NCBI RefSeq assembly: GCF_000204055.1 | Contig: NW_006768765.1 | Span: 1,658,658-1,722,657, forward strand | Direction: 5' to 3' | From: Melampsora larici-populina 98AG31 | Lineage: Eukaryota > Basidiomycota > Pucciniomycetes > Pucciniales > Melampsoraceae | DNA length: 64,000 nt | Shown: positions 12,685 through 24,399 of the stretch, one piece after another | How positions within the stretch are numbered: position 1 is the first letter of the stretch | Layout: the number at the start of each line of letters is the position of its first letter | Position numbers and translations under genes: made by a program | Notes under the pieces: generated by a model | Told to the model about the DNA's origin: nothing | The model's database searches: none | What the model saw: only the letters and a program-made list of their open reading frames with translations

Positions 12685-13673
12685 GATTTGTCTGTCTGAC
12701 TGTTTCTTTCTTTCTTTCGTTCTTTATCTGAATAGTTTTTTGAATGTAGTCTTTGAATTGAAATTGATCGACCAAAGTGAAATCAAAAAAATACATCTAC
12801 ACCGTGTCTCAAATGTACCGAGCCATGTCACGTGACTTTCATTCCCCTTTCAATTTCTCAATCATCAATCACTCCACAAAGGCTGATCAAACTGAACAAA
12901 ATATAACTCAAAGGGAATGCTCAGACTTATCTTCAATGATTAACAAAGGAATAGGTTATGATCAAATTCCACTTAAATTAAATACCCAAAAGTCCTCTAG
13001 ACCCAAGCTCAACCTTTCAAGTTTCAACCAAATCACTTGATCAAAGAACTTTGCGAAAATAGGATGTACATAGTATTATGATTTAGCGTGTTTCTCATGA
13101 ATCTTGAATAAAGGATTTAAATTTTCTTGCATGGTAGGATGCTAAAACTTGGCATGAGAATTCAGTTGCTTTTTGCCAATGTGCAGATTCAGAACATGAG
13201 AAGTCTGGGGTTTGTATTGCATTTCTAGGCTGGAAGTATATACATCATACTTTTCATACACACTTGACAATACGAGTAAGGTCTTGGTTCTCAAGTTTTG
13301 AAAGGAGGGTGCGGTTGGGGATTTAAATGAAACCACTCAAAAACACATTCTTATTGAAAAATTATTTGATAAGTTGAGGTAGAATGACTCAGACTAGGTG
13401 CATAGCTGATTCTTGGTACTACTAACCTTCTAGATACCAATGTCACAACTTACCAAGATGAGAAATAAAATCTGACTCACACTCTCAGGTATTCCTTACG
13501 GAGGCTCATTTGTATCTCTATCATTAATAAAATTAGCGCTTCGGAAGCATTTCAGAATTTAAATATTATAACAGATATCATTATTTTTTTCTTGATAAGG
13601 ATCGCACATACCCTGTTCAATATGATAGAAAACAATTTTATAAGATATGAATAAGGACTAGAAAAAAATCATT
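12685..13673. other. Intergenic region between SCC3 and the RING gene
   Basis: Contains the SCC3 promoter region and the 3' flank of the RING gene. No coding or repeat feature was recognised. Confidence 0.5.
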
Positions 13674-14234
13674 CTAAGAAAGGTAAGGAGCACGACGACA
13701 AATGGGACATAAGAAAAGAAGTGTATGTCCCGCTAACATAGTTAAACATTTTTCATGAATCAAATGAGAAGAATAACAAGGAAGTCGAATATACCTTTGA
13801 CCATGATTAAAACCATCAAAACAAATTGGACAATCTCTTGATTCTTCTTCTGATTCAAATAAATTTTGAATAAGATGAGAAGATTCGGTTAGAAGACTTA
13901 CATAAATATAGAGACTGAACCATCGAGTAGATCCTCGGTCAGGGAGATATACAACTGGTGGAAGGTTTAGATTGAATTCGAGGAAAATCGGTCGGAGGGT
14001 TTGAAGATCACTGGCTCTGCTTTCTGCTGAGGTACGCCAAACTTCAGTATCGCTCTCGTCCCATGTATCACGTCTTTCAATGTCTAACATAGAAGCCTCT
14101 GCATCACAGATGTTGAGGAGGGTAGAAGTTAATAGTCGTTCTTGGACGCCCTCGGTAGGTCTCCCGTCAAGTTCGATTTGAATGGATTGAATTTTGTTCA
14201 ATAGGTCCGAGTGAGACATGGTAGTGGTGGTCAT
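13674..14234 (-). CDS. RING-H2 finger protein, putative E3 ubiquitin ligase
   Basis: A single-exon frame of 186 residues. The C-terminal 50 residues form a RING-H2 finger: CPIC, then 12 residues, then C-YSS-H-LI-H-EK-C, a spacer, and a final CPIC. This spacing fits C3H2C3 zinc ligands, with all eight present. RING-H2 domains typically recruit E2 ubiquitin-conjugating enzymes, so a ubiquitin ligase role is inferred. The N-terminal 130 residues are helical-looking and carry no recognised domain; there is no signal peptide or membrane segment. A stretch just upstream of the finger mimics an intron (GTAAGT ... CAG, 52 bases). Removing it would shift the frame and destroy the finger, so it is kept as coding. 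An alternative annotation could add upstream exons. Confidence 0.8.
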   Translation of the reverse strand: MTTTTMSHSDLLNKIQSIQIELDGRPTEGVQERLLTSTLLNICDAEASMLDIERRDTWDESDTEVWRTSAESRASDLQTLRPIFLEFNLNLPPVVYLPDRGSTRWFSLYIYVSLLTESSHLIQNLFESEEESRDCPICFDGFNHGQRYIRLPCYSSHLIHEKCLTMLAGHTLLFLCPICRRAPYLS

Positions 14235-15288
14235 TGTCGAGTTTAGAAGAGTGAACAGCGTGAAGATTAAATTGTTAAAGAATTGAATGTAAAGATCAAG
14301 GGCTGATTATGATTTTTTGAGCTCAAGAGGATTGGTTTTATTATGAAAGTTGATGAGGATTGAGTGTGAGGGGACAGGAAGAGACGTCCTTTGCGTAGTT
14401 TTTATATCAAAATACGGATGCCTTCTCAGCACCTAGAATTCAGCCCTATACTCAAGTGCTGATATCTCTCTCACATTACGCGGTGTATCCCTTTCGATGA
14501 AAAGCTCGACTTTGTACAATTTCAAGATTGTTTGGCATTGAAGACAATGCTGACTTCATTCAAGATATTCAGGACACTCGACTATCAAAGTGAAATGTTA
14601 GGCATTTATATCTGATCTGCTTCCTCTACAAATCTCAATCCATCATTTCGAGCTTCTAGAATTTGTGTTTTAACTGGTAATTTTAAAGCTCTGCAGAGAA
14701 ATAAATATCACTCCTGTTGATAGGCGATTGTCTCCGTTAACTGGAAAGCCCAACAAAGCATCTAACTGGTTCATCTTTTGTAGATGCGGTATAGAAGTCG
14801 TATGAGCGTGTTAGCGGTGCAGAGATGAGAGTACCAGAGTGTGGCAGGCCCACGATTCATTATCTAAAAGCACGCGAGTAAAATTGTAGGATGTCGACGA
14901 GCACCAGGGAACATAACGCGATTTTTTGGGGGCAGGGAGACCGGAAATCGCGATGCATTGGGAAAAATAAATAAAATGTGTGTGAAAAACCGGAGGAAAC
15001 GTTTCTTGCCAAGGTTCAGAATGGCACGGAAGTTGAAAATCACGCTCTCCAGAATCCAGCGTTGAAAGGCCGATATCAGATAGGACAATTTTAATGGATG
15101 CTTCTTCAGATGACTCAACCGGTCTTTGAGCAACGTGATATCGCCTAGGAAGCCAGACTCACAAAAAAGTAGAGACTGGGCCCAATCAAATATATTATAC
15201 ACGAACAATTTTTTTACTTTTCTTTAGCATTGAAAACCCAGTTTGCCAATATGCACAGAATTTCAAGATGAATGAAATAGAATATCTT
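14235..15288. other. Intergenic region
   Basis: Upstream of the RING gene and downstream of secreted gene A. A 114-codon minus frame at 14864-15208 has no recognisable features and is not called. Confidence 0.5.
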
Positions 15289-16024
15289 CTATGGAGTGGA
15301 TATCGGACCCTGGTTACTACCACCAATACCACTATCGATTGGCACGGTGCAATTTGTACATGCTGTTGAGGATGACAAGAAAGGTTTACCGAGTGAGCAA
15401 ACAATATATGACGAATATGATGAAAAATAAAGGATACTGACTGATGTAGGGGACATTTGTGGAATTATAAGGGCAGTCATAGTGATTACCCCCCGAGTTC
15501 GTGCATCCTATGAAGTCAAGATAAAACTTATCAAGTAGATCCTAACACTCGATAGCAGAAGACAAAAGGTTGACTCACCGTAGTGACCAGGACCTCCAAG
15601 ATCGTAACTCGCACATTGTTGACTACTCACGCCAGGGATATCTCGGAATGTGCAGCCATCCATTCGTACCCATTGATGACCTATATATTTCAGAACAATA
15701 TGAGGAACAAGAGCTTAGGAGCAGTCGCTCCAAAAATCTGAATGTCAGGAAGGTAGCAGTTTACCGTCTCTTCCGCAGCTGATCGTTGTGCAATTCCATC
15801 GCGCGTTATCCTTGTCGTTGCAAGCTTTTGGAAAGTAAAGAAAGATTTAGGTTTCATATTTGAAAGAAGTGTGAAGGAATACACTTACCCGACTCTGTTG
15901 GAGGCGATTGAGGACTATATGCGTTTATACATTCAACTGTCTTTGGCTGAATGAAAGAAGGTTGTGTCATACATATAGCAATTAGTAGAACAACAAGCTT
16001 TTGAGGATATTGGAAGGTAGACAT
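15289..16024 (-). CDS. Ten-cysteine small secreted protein A (candidate effector family)
   Basis: Five exons (minus): 16024-15889, 15824-15765, 15680-15579, 15507-15442, 15362-15289. All introns are in phase 1; the product is 145 residues. Residues 1-25 form a signal peptide (hydrophobic core LVVLLIAICM). The mature part has the family pattern: VEC, CNDKD, NC, SCGRDG, GHQWVRMDGC, SQQCASY, CTNSGG, DCPYNSTNVPYI, CTNC. That gives ten cysteines, probably five disulfides. Paralogues are B (16805-17242), C, D, E and F in this window. No enzymatic motif is seen. In rust fungi such multi-exon, cysteine-rich secreted proteins are commonly treated as candidate effectors or wall proteins. This is inference, not shown by the sequence. 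Confidence 0.85.
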
Positions 16025-16804
16025 GAAGAAATGTGAGCTTGAAATCTAAAAAGAGTTTGAAAGGATTTGGGATTGGAACTGGACTCGAGGTTAACTGTGC
16101 TAGAGCTTAAATACGAAATTCAGAGTGTAGAGCCTTGGAGACGGCCGTGGGGCAGCTCACTGTGGCACTGAAGCGTAAGAGATTGGGCGGAGTCTCATTC
16201 TTGGAAACACCTGCCCACGCTGCATCTCAAGTTGAGCCGGTATGTACACATACAAACTGCTCGGCAGAGAAGTTGAGCCACATTCGAGGTGAATGGTGCA
16301 GGTCACCACCTCGCGACACCTTGCGACCCAAGTTGTATCTTTGACTATGTGCTGATCGCGGATAGCGTATGCGGGTGCTTCTATCTGTCCCCAAGGCATT
16401 CACGAATAGTATGATCAAGATTGTTACGAGAAACGATTGAGTATGAGTGAAAATGTGAAAAGAGAAGTCTTGAAAACAGGAAGTCCGAACCGACTCAGGT
16501 ATGTTGAACCAAAAGGACAAGTTGAAAAAAGTGGTCTTCTACACCATTCTCTTCGTTGTCAAATGAGACCTCACTCGCTTTATTTGGGTGCTGATGAGGT
16601 CCACACGATAGGCACAAATGATCAAATATCAAGGAGGATTCTTTCTCTGGTTTTTATTTTCATTCAAAGTAATGAAAGCACAACCTTGGATGCGGAAGGA
16701 AAAAGTCACCAAAACATAAATCGAAACATGAAAAGATGCTTGTCCATTCTCTAGGAGAGATCTACCAGGTTGTCAATATACAGGTTCAGGCTAAATTGGT
16801 ATGA
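16025..16804. promoter_or_regulatory. Upstream region of secreted gene A
   Basis: About 100-115 bases upstream of the A start lies TGTAGAGCCTTGGAGACGGC (16126-16145). It matches a module found at the same distance before genes C, D, E and F (AGAGCTCTAGATCAGG at 25176 and AGAGCCCTAGATCAGG at 58993). It is probably a core-promoter or initiator region. No other feature was recognised up to the end of gene B. Confidence 0.45.
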
Positions 16805-17242
16805 CTATCGTCCACCAGACATGATTGGTCCATCAATGGGGACTCCCGTACCACCACCCGATGTTGGAGGCTCAGGCTTTGGTGGGACAGGTGGGACACA
16901 GGCTTTACACGCTTTAGAGTACATAAAAAGAAGGCACACAGGTTTGGTAATTAATACATGATTTAAAGCTAATGAAGGATATAGATTGCTTACTGAGGAA
17001 GGGAACATTCGAGGATGTATAAGGGCATTCATAAACTCTGCCCCCCGAGTTCCTGCATCCTATGATTGGAGATAAAATCATAAAACTTATTTGTAAGTAG
17101 ATCTCAACTTTCAATAGTAAAAGAGAAAAGGAAGGCTCACCGTATACACCAGGGGCTGCAACACCGTAACTCGCGCATTGTTGACTACTCGTGCCAGGAA
17201 CCCGGCCAAGTAGGCAACCATCCATTGGTACCCATTGATGTC
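16805..17242 (-). CDS. Ten-cysteine small secreted protein B, 5' part lost in assembly gap
   Basis: Three 3' exons are visible (minus): 17242-17141, 17059-16994 and 16911-16805, all phase 1. They match exons 3-5 of gene A, with exon lengths 102 and 66 bases identical to A. The encoded segments are GHQWVPMDGC, SSQQCASYG, CRNSGGRVYECPYTSSNVPFL and then CKAC, followed by a Pro/Gly-rich tail (PPVPPKPEPP...). The signal peptide and first cysteine exons should lie at or beyond the N-gap starting at 17283. A and B are tandem neighbours in the same orientation. B has a longer proline-rich C-terminus than its paralogues. Confidence 0.8.
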
Positions 17243-17282
17243 CTATATAAATCACATTTGAGCCGCTTCAGTGAACTCTAAA

Positions 17283-17382
17283 NNNNNNNNNNNNNNNNNN
17301 NNNNNNNNNNNNNNNNNNNNNNNNNNNNNNNNNNNNNNNNNNNNNNNNNNNNNNNNNNNNNNNNNNNNNNNNNNNNNNNNNN
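17283..17382. other. Assembly gap (100 N)
   Basis: Exactly 100 unknown bases, the usual placeholder for a gap of unknown size. It truncates gene B on the left and the LRR-like gene on the right. Confidence 0.99.
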
Positions 17383-17424
17383 CGTAGTGTGTTGACTTTG
17401 GACCTACTTAATCATCCTGTGCAG

Positions 17425-18068
17425 ATATGAAGAAAGCGGACACTCTCCTAATCCCAATCACTTCATGCCTTCCTTTACTGGAGTCCTTCGAATGTCAATC
17501 CTTAGCGACGAGTGGGCCATCTGCTTCTGGCACCGTCGGACTTAACCTCTCAAGGCTTACAAGCTTATCACGAATTAAATTAGTCTTTTCGCGCCTCCTC
17601 GATGAATCTTGGCTCTCGTATTCATGGCCAATGAATTTAGTGGACTTGTGCATCAGAGGTTCAGAAAAGATGTCACAAACCTTATTTATGAAAATCATAC
17701 AACACATAGGACCGAATGTGACCAAACTTGGTGTAGGATTTGCGCCAGCTCTTTTCGACTTCAATCCTATTGGTAGAGCTCTTCCCGACTTCAATCCTAG
17801 AGATATAATCATGAACTTCCCAGCCCTTCGAAAGCTGCGACTCTTAACTGATCAATTCAGCATCTTACCGTGTTTTCGTAATTGCAAGAATATAGAATCT
17901 ATATACTATTGGGGTAACATTGATTGGCCTGTCTTCAGCCACCTATTATATGATTCGACTTGGCCCAAGCTCAAGCAGATTGGACTTTGTTTCAAAGCCG
18001 ACGGAAGTTTTGGATACAGCAAGGAAGAAGTCGGCCTTCAAGAACACACACGTGAACGGGAATTATAA
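17425..18068 (+). CDS. LRR-like protein fragment, 5' end lost in gap
   Basis: An open frame encodes about 213 residues after a likely acceptor (CCTGTGCAG at 17416-17424). It has several leucine-rich segments spaced like irregular LRRs: CLPLLESFEC, RLTSLSRIKL, MNLVDLCIRG, FPALRKLRLL and WPKLKQIGLC. In rust fungi this layout is typical of F-box/LRR-type proteins, but no F-box is visible; it could lie in the gap. The C-terminus (HTREREL) is abrupt. A second plus frame overlaps the end (to 18150), so a frameshift or missed intron near 18020 is possible. It may be a pseudogene. Confidence 0.5.
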
Positions 18069-18106
18069 ACTTTTTGTCGATCAAAAAGGATCAAGATATA
18101 TCGTCT

Positions 18107-18424
18107 TTATAATCCAGCACTTCGATGATGGTGATGAATCTCAAGGTTGAAGCTTGCCTGAATCTTGTCTCTTTTTTCTTTTTTGACCAATTGTAATTCA
18201 AGGTGTTTGTTAAATTCATACAACTCGTCTAAAGCTACGGTCAAATTTCCATTAATCCAGTCTACTTGTTCAAAGGTTTGACATATACTATCAATCTCAA
18301 AAAAATGACCAAAATCCAGCCTGGATCTTCTTGAGTTGTGCTGTTCCATAAGCAGTCGTAGAGAAAAGACTGGTATCCATGAGAGTGAACTTGAAACATT
18401 TGCCTGCAACAATGTGTTTATCAA
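18107..18424 (-). pseudogene. Hypothetical protein or gene remnant
   Basis: The minus frame ends in a helical, charged segment (VDWINGNLTVALDELYEF, then HLELQLVKKEKRDK). A candidate intron with GTGAGT donor and TTGTTGCAG acceptor lies directly upstream (about 18480-18405). No homology is recognised. The overlapping alternative frame and the T7 run near 18300 leave open that this is a decayed gene. Confidence 0.3.
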
Positions 18425-18664
18425 GGTTGAGATGATTTATATAGACTTGTGAAGTAGCTGCTACTCTAGAGACACTCACATGGTTCAATCATATGTACCT
18501 TTATTCATACTTGAAATGTTTTTTATGATCTCCACTTCACTCCACAAGACTTATGTATATGCAATCAAATTATCCATTCATTCATTCATCAAATTTCATA
18601 TATATATATATACATCTATAAGAAAAAACTGAAGAAATAAATTCAAAACAAAACAATTCAAAAT

Positions 18665-21600
18665 TCACAAAAATTCACTTTCTTCTTCTTCAATTTCAAT
18701 TTCAACCTTATCAACTTCAACTTCAACTTTCTTTTCAATTTCAGCTTTAACTTCTTCTTCAACATCAAAATGTTCTTCTTCTTCTTCATTCTCAAGATTT
18801 ACTTTCTCATCTTTGTTTTTACTGCCTTTTCCTTTTCCTTTCTTTTTTGATTTCTTCTTCTTTTTACCCTTTTCAGCTTCTTTAACATTTACATCTTTAT
18901 CTCTATCTTTGTCATCTTTGACGTCATCCTTGACTTCATCATCTTTGACTTCATCTTTGACTTCATCTTTGACTTCATCCTTTACTTCATCTTTGACTTC
19001 ATCCTTTACTTCATCTTTGACTTCATCTTTTATCTCATCTTGCACTACATCTTCAACTTCTTCATTTCCTTGAATTTCATCGATTTTAACTTCTTCACTC
19101 CTTTCGATTCCCTTATCTTCATCAACCCGGTTTTCCATAGGTGAATCAGGTAAAGCCGGCAATTCTTTCAACTTTTCCAATCCTTTCATCTTCAAATCTC
19201 TTTCATCCTTCTCATCCTTTTCTTCTTTCTCTTCCTTTTCATCCTTTTCATCAACAACTTCAATAACTTTAGAAGTTCCAACCACAACAGCTGCAAGTCT
19301 TTCCTTCAAACTCATTCGATTTCCACTTCCAATCCTCTTTTGATCTTGACCAATCTCTACACTTTTCCTTTCCTTTCCTTCTTCCTTTCCTTCTTCTTTT
19401 TCAATCACTTCTTTAATCTCAGGTATTGATGATTTAATCGGTTCATTGGTTTCTTCTTTCCTTTCTTTTTCTGTATTTATAGTACTACTATTAGTTGGTA
19501 AAGAACTTCTTCTATCAGGTTTAGCTAATGCTGCAAGCCTTTCGCTCAATGACATTCGACTACTTATAGATGTTTTAATGATCGAAGGTCTAGAATTCGT
19601 TTCATCAACACTTTTTCTACTTTTCTCTTTATTCTGATCATTTCCATTTCCTCTCATCTCGAGACTTGGTCTAGTACCGAGCCGAAGGTTTGAAAGTTTA
19701 GAATCAGGTTTGATTTCTTCTTCAACGATCGGGGTTTCGGTGATCGCTTCTTTCTCTTTCTCATTCTCATTCGATGTCTCTTCAATCTTCTCCTCTTCTT
19801 TCTCTTTCTTCACCTCCTTTTCTCTTTCTACCTTGCTTTCTTCTTCTTCACTGATTGAATTTTTCACTTCCGGTTTTTCGTTTTCATCAGCCACCGATAT
19901 TTGAGTTTGATTAGGTTCTTCATTCCTCGAGTCTTGGTCCACTTTCAGAATCCCTACCGGGGCTACAGGTACTTCTTCCTGGGGTTGAGGTTCAGGTTCA
20001 GGTTCAGGCTCCGGTTGAGGTTCAGGCTTAGGTTGAGGTTGAGGTTCAGGTTCAGGTTCAGGTTGAAGTGGCGCTTCTGGAGGTGGTGGAGCCGGTGGAG
20101 GCGTTGATGGTGTAACAGGAGTTTGAGCCTTTGGAGACTTTGGAGATCTAGGAGAAAGAAATCTAAAAGTAGATCTTAAAGTAGAATGAGGTTGATGAAC
20201 TGGTTGTGATTTCTCATTACTAATTTCAACAATCGGATTAGTAGAAATAGGTGAAATGATCTTCTTAGTAGATTTCAATTCATTTAATTTCTTTTCAAGT
20301 TCCTTTAAGACTTCAATTGCTTTAGATCGGATCTCTTCATTTGCTTTCAATTCAATCTCTTTCATTACTAAGAAATTCAAATCTCTTATTAACCGTAGAT
20401 AAGCTTGATCCGATTGTAAATTCAAGTTTTGATAGAATTCTGTGAGGGTTGTATTGATCGATTTAAACACTTGACTCATGATATGCTGCGATTTCCATCA
20501 AAACCAAAACGTAATGTGTTGAAAACCCAAAAAGAGAAAGAAGTTCAATTATTTGGTTATTATATTTCTCTCATTCAAGAAAAGAGAACAAACTAACCTC
20601 AAGAGTAGATGGTGTAAGATATCTACTAAGAACCTTATGTAAAGTACCCACTTCTTTAAAAAGACTTTCAAGATATCCATTAGCTCCATTAGGTTTTGAA
20701 TCTAAACTTTCATCAATCGTTTCCCATTCAATCGATTCCAAGGTTTGAAGATGAACATTAAGTCGATCAGACATGATTGAAATCAATTTCGAATGAATCT
20801 CATTTTGATGTTCTTGATAATCTCGTTTTAATTTATCAAAATCTACTAGCATCACTGCTTGTTTCATACTAAGATGACGTCTTAGACATTCTCGAATATA
20901 TGGAATCAGTTGAATCATAATCGAAAGTGCTTGTGATGCCAACGCTATACATTCCAGGACAACATTACAGAATCAGCTCATCATCATCTCTGACTGGGAG
21001 GATACCGATACCAGCGAGATAAATATCATACCGAGATGTTTGGCCGTGATGTTCTTGAGACCAGCCGACCTCATTGCACCAGCTCCAAGTACAACCTGAC
21101 AAGTCCTCGAGTTAAACGCTTTAAGGAATTCTACAATCTTTCCCATCGTATCGGTCGTCAAAAGTGAAAAGTTAACTACCACTTGTAAATAGTTGGCCAA
21201 GGTCTTGAGTGTTTCAAGTACAGCTCCTACAGCATGTAAACTAGTACCCTCAATATCAAGTTCTTTAGATGAAGCTTGACTTGAATTGGGATCATTCAAG
21301 TCTCCGCCCTTACCTTCCGTAGAATGTAGATTAATACTGTCCCCTTGTGCAAACAAAAGTTCGGGTGGATCCTTGACAGCGCTAGCAATGATTTGATTGA
21401 CCGTATACTGTATCGTAACCGGTACATCGACCTGTGCCCATTGCTCTTGTTCTACAATCTTAGCACTCTCAGTGATCTTGTTCTGATGAAAAGCTTGTAA
21501 GAAAGCCTTTGCTTGACCGACCATAACGCCTCGAAGAGCTACAATCATCCTTCGACTGATCACCTCACATTTAACAACAAATTTCCAACTGAGATCGAAG

Positions 21601-23814
21601 ATCAAGTAGAAATCACGCAGGCTTAAGCTGGCATGCACCTCAGTTCTTACTCCAATCACTTTTGAAAAACGCAAGTTGGCAAGTTCTGCTGCTGCTTGTA
21701 CTACTTCATTCATATCACTCTTTAACGCCTCGAGATCGATTGAAACTACGACCGAAGATTCGGGCTTTTCAGCATTCATCGGATTGTCTTCAATTCTCGC
21801 CGGGCTTGATAGGACCAATTCAGACTCGGATAGATCATCAGCGGTCGAGTTTGAAGTGACTTTGGTAGCAAGTTGATGATTATAAACTTCTTCAGCAATA
21901 GCAAAAAGCGTATCTGATTGGATTTTCAATGCTTGAAGACATCCTAAGAGTGAGGTATAAGTATCACGTGCGATCCCTAAGAATTCCTCGTGACTCAATA
22001 CTTTTAAGTTCCGAGTCAAATTCAAACTAAAACCCTGACGCAGTTCCAAAACAAAGCAAAAGTTTATACATTAGTTTTCAAAAACAAACCATTCAAGCCT
22101 AGAGATCTCGCATTAGGTTCGTATGAAACTTTATGAATTCTAATAGAATGAACCAGCTTACGTTTTCTCAGAAAGTGTAACACGTTTCTCTCTTGGATTG
22201 GACTCAGAAGGAGTCGATAAATCATCTTTATCATCAATTTCAATATCAGTCACAGCAGCAAGAGTGTCTTTAACGATATCCCTCACTTCTCTCATAACTG
22301 CATCTCTCCACATGGTCATGACTTTCTCAAGATTACTAGCTCGCATCAAACCACTCAAACTTGGTTGAATTCGATCTTGAATCCGATCCTTAACTTGGGC
22401 ATGATTTTGAAGATCGGGTGCTGGTGATTTAGGATCTTCAATATCCCATTGTCTTTCATTTGTTGAGAATTCTTGTACATTCAGTTTAAGATCGTGGACT
22501 AAGATCGAGATCAGATCAGCTTCGAGAGTACGGGAAATTGAACTTCGAAGATTCGAGAGTCGAAGAGGTAAAGCATTGAGTGCTTTAAGTTTATGAAGTC
22601 TCAATGTAGGGAATGCCCCATTCTGAGACTGATCTTCTGAGCTTAAACTTTCCGATTTCCAAATTTCTTCAAGACTTTCAATCAATCCTAAAGCAGTGAT
22701 CCAATCCCCAGCTTGTACCATTGCTTCAATTTCAGTCACACTTTCCCAAACCTCATGAACTCTCATTAATCCTTCTTCAAGTTTTGATATATTCTTTCTT
22801 CGATTACTTAATTTGACCATTTTTAAACCTTTTTCTGCAACTGATTCACTGAGTTGATCAAGTTCAATCTTGAGAGCATCGACTTGAGATATACATGACG
22901 CTGTTTGAGAATGCAGAGATTGTAAATTTCCTAATGCTGAAAAGAAACTTGCACTTCTTTTACTGATTTCTTCTACCAAATTCAGTTCAACTACATCAAG
23001 ATAATGAGATAGTTTTTCTTGTAGGATTTGATCTGTAGCCAAATCAGGAATTGAGAGTGGAGTTGATATAGAATTTGAATTTGATTCAGAGTTTGACTGA
23101 TTAGTTTTTGATTGAGATGAAGTTTCAGTGACGATATCGAATGTACTAGGATTAGCGATTGTAAAGTCAGATTGAAAGAAGACTGAAGGTACAGCGCTAA
23201 GATCAGGTGGTTCACTTTGTTTGAGACGATGAACCAGTGAATTTGAAGCTGAACCAGTTTGATGATCATTGAGATTGGAGGAAGTTTGATCAGACGATGA
23301 AGAATCGATTTGATTTGATTGTCGAAAGTTGACAGCTCCATCTGATCCTAAGTTAAGGTTCTTCTCCCATTGAGCCCATTCGGTTTTGATTTGATCGAGG
23401 TACGGTTTAAAGTCAGATATCGAGATATTGGGGGGTTCCGTAAGTTTGAGAGGAGGAGGGGCTGATCGCTTATGAGAAGGTGCCAAGACAGATTGATTGG
23501 ATGATGAGATTGGAAGAGAGACGAGAGCGGCAAAAGCTGAAGGTTTGAAGGCTGAAGGGATTGATGAAGTGAATGAAGTAGACACATTGTTGCGTGATGA
23601 AGGTTGATTGAGTAGTGTGGAGATAGCTATGTATCATCAAATAGAAGACCAGTTAGTATGAATTTATTCATCGAATGCTGATTCTTGCTTGGGGTTGCTT
23701 ACCGTAACGACCTAAAGTCAGATTAGGGTGAATGGATTGTTGTTGATCTGATTCTGAATTGAAGCTACTGATACCATGCGTGATAGTAGAAGAACTTAAT
23801 GAAGTGGATGACAT
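18665..23814 (-). CDS. VPS54: VPS54, GARP/EARP tethering complex subunit, with long charged C-terminal tail
   Basis: Five exons (minus): 23814-23703, 23626-22162, 22026-21032, 20944-20598, 20485-18665. Phases agree and give about 1579 residues. VPS54 is the GARP-specific subunit that tethers endosome-derived vesicles at the trans-Golgi. The N-terminal VPS54 block starts near residue 180 (PSVFFQSDF) and includes LQEKLSHYLDVVELNL. The C-terminal domain contains RDFYLIFDLSWKF and continues through KHL-ALASQALSIMIQLIPYIREC and LHKVLSRYLTP to HIMSQVF. The last exon then adds roughly 500 residues not typical of the family: a Pro/Glu-Pro stretch, two MSL(S/K)ERLAA motifs, long Glu/Lys runs, and about seven DEVK repeats encoded by 12-base DNA repeats (about 18905-19040). 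The exon 3 acceptor (TTTTAG at 22027) was chosen because the nearer CAG breaks the frame. Confidence 0.9.
18905..19040. repeat. 12-base coding minisatellite in the VPS54 tail
   Basis: Tandem copies of a 12-base unit (plus strand CATCTTTGACTT with variants) encode repeated Asp-Glu-Val-Lys. Such repeats change length readily by slippage, so copy number probably varies between strains. Confidence 0.8.
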
Positions 23815-24399
23815 TTAAAATGATAAGTTAACCTCAGCTTGTTGATAATTTTTCATGAGATGGCTCAGCATTCTGAAGACCATTCGTCGATCGATCAGAT
23901 GACGATGATTGCATTTCAATACTCTTAAAATTTAAGTGTTTTGTCTCGGCTTGAGCCATAAGACCTTGAGCCCATAACTAAAACTCAAAAGTCATATGAT
24001 CTCTTGCTAGCTGGACACGTCACCAGGATCGGTTGATAATGGCTGACTCTTGAGATCAGCACTTCTACATATCTGGTCAAGATGAGCTGAGGATGCCCGA
24101 GACTTGTGTAAAGTGATATTTGCTTCTCCAAAGCAGAAGGATATAGGAAGTCTTCTAGCAAATGAGACAGAACAAGTCTAATGGATGTAGGAGAAGCATT
24201 TTACTTATCTTTAACGATGTGCCAGACACGAGAGGGCAAAAGAGCTGTAATAATCTATGTACAATTTCGGAATATCAGATGTAGATGTGGGTACTATTAT
24301 TTTTTAACATAAATTTCCTGGCTGAGGGCCCCTGATAGCCTCACCTTATAGCCTTATTTGTGTCTAACTTTCGGTGCGACCGATCCATATGGCACAGAT
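23815..24399. other. Intergenic region
   Basis: VPS54 promoter side and 3' flank of secreted gene C. No coding feature was recognised. Confidence 0.5.

Noticed and set aside
12777..13040. 87-codon plus frame opposite the SCC3 promoter
   Set aside because: Composition like surrounding non-coding sequence; no homology visible.
13845..13910. Intron-like stretch (GTAAGT ... CAG) inside the RING gene
   Set aside because: Its 52-base length would shift the frame and remove the RING finger.
14864..15208. 114-codon minus frame
   Set aside because: No domain and no signal peptide beyond generic hydrophobicity; no splice continuation found.
18813..20107. Plus frames rich in Ser/Phe/Leu and Arg/Phe
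   Set aside because: They are antisense shadows of the acidic and Pro/Glu repeats of the VPS54 tail.
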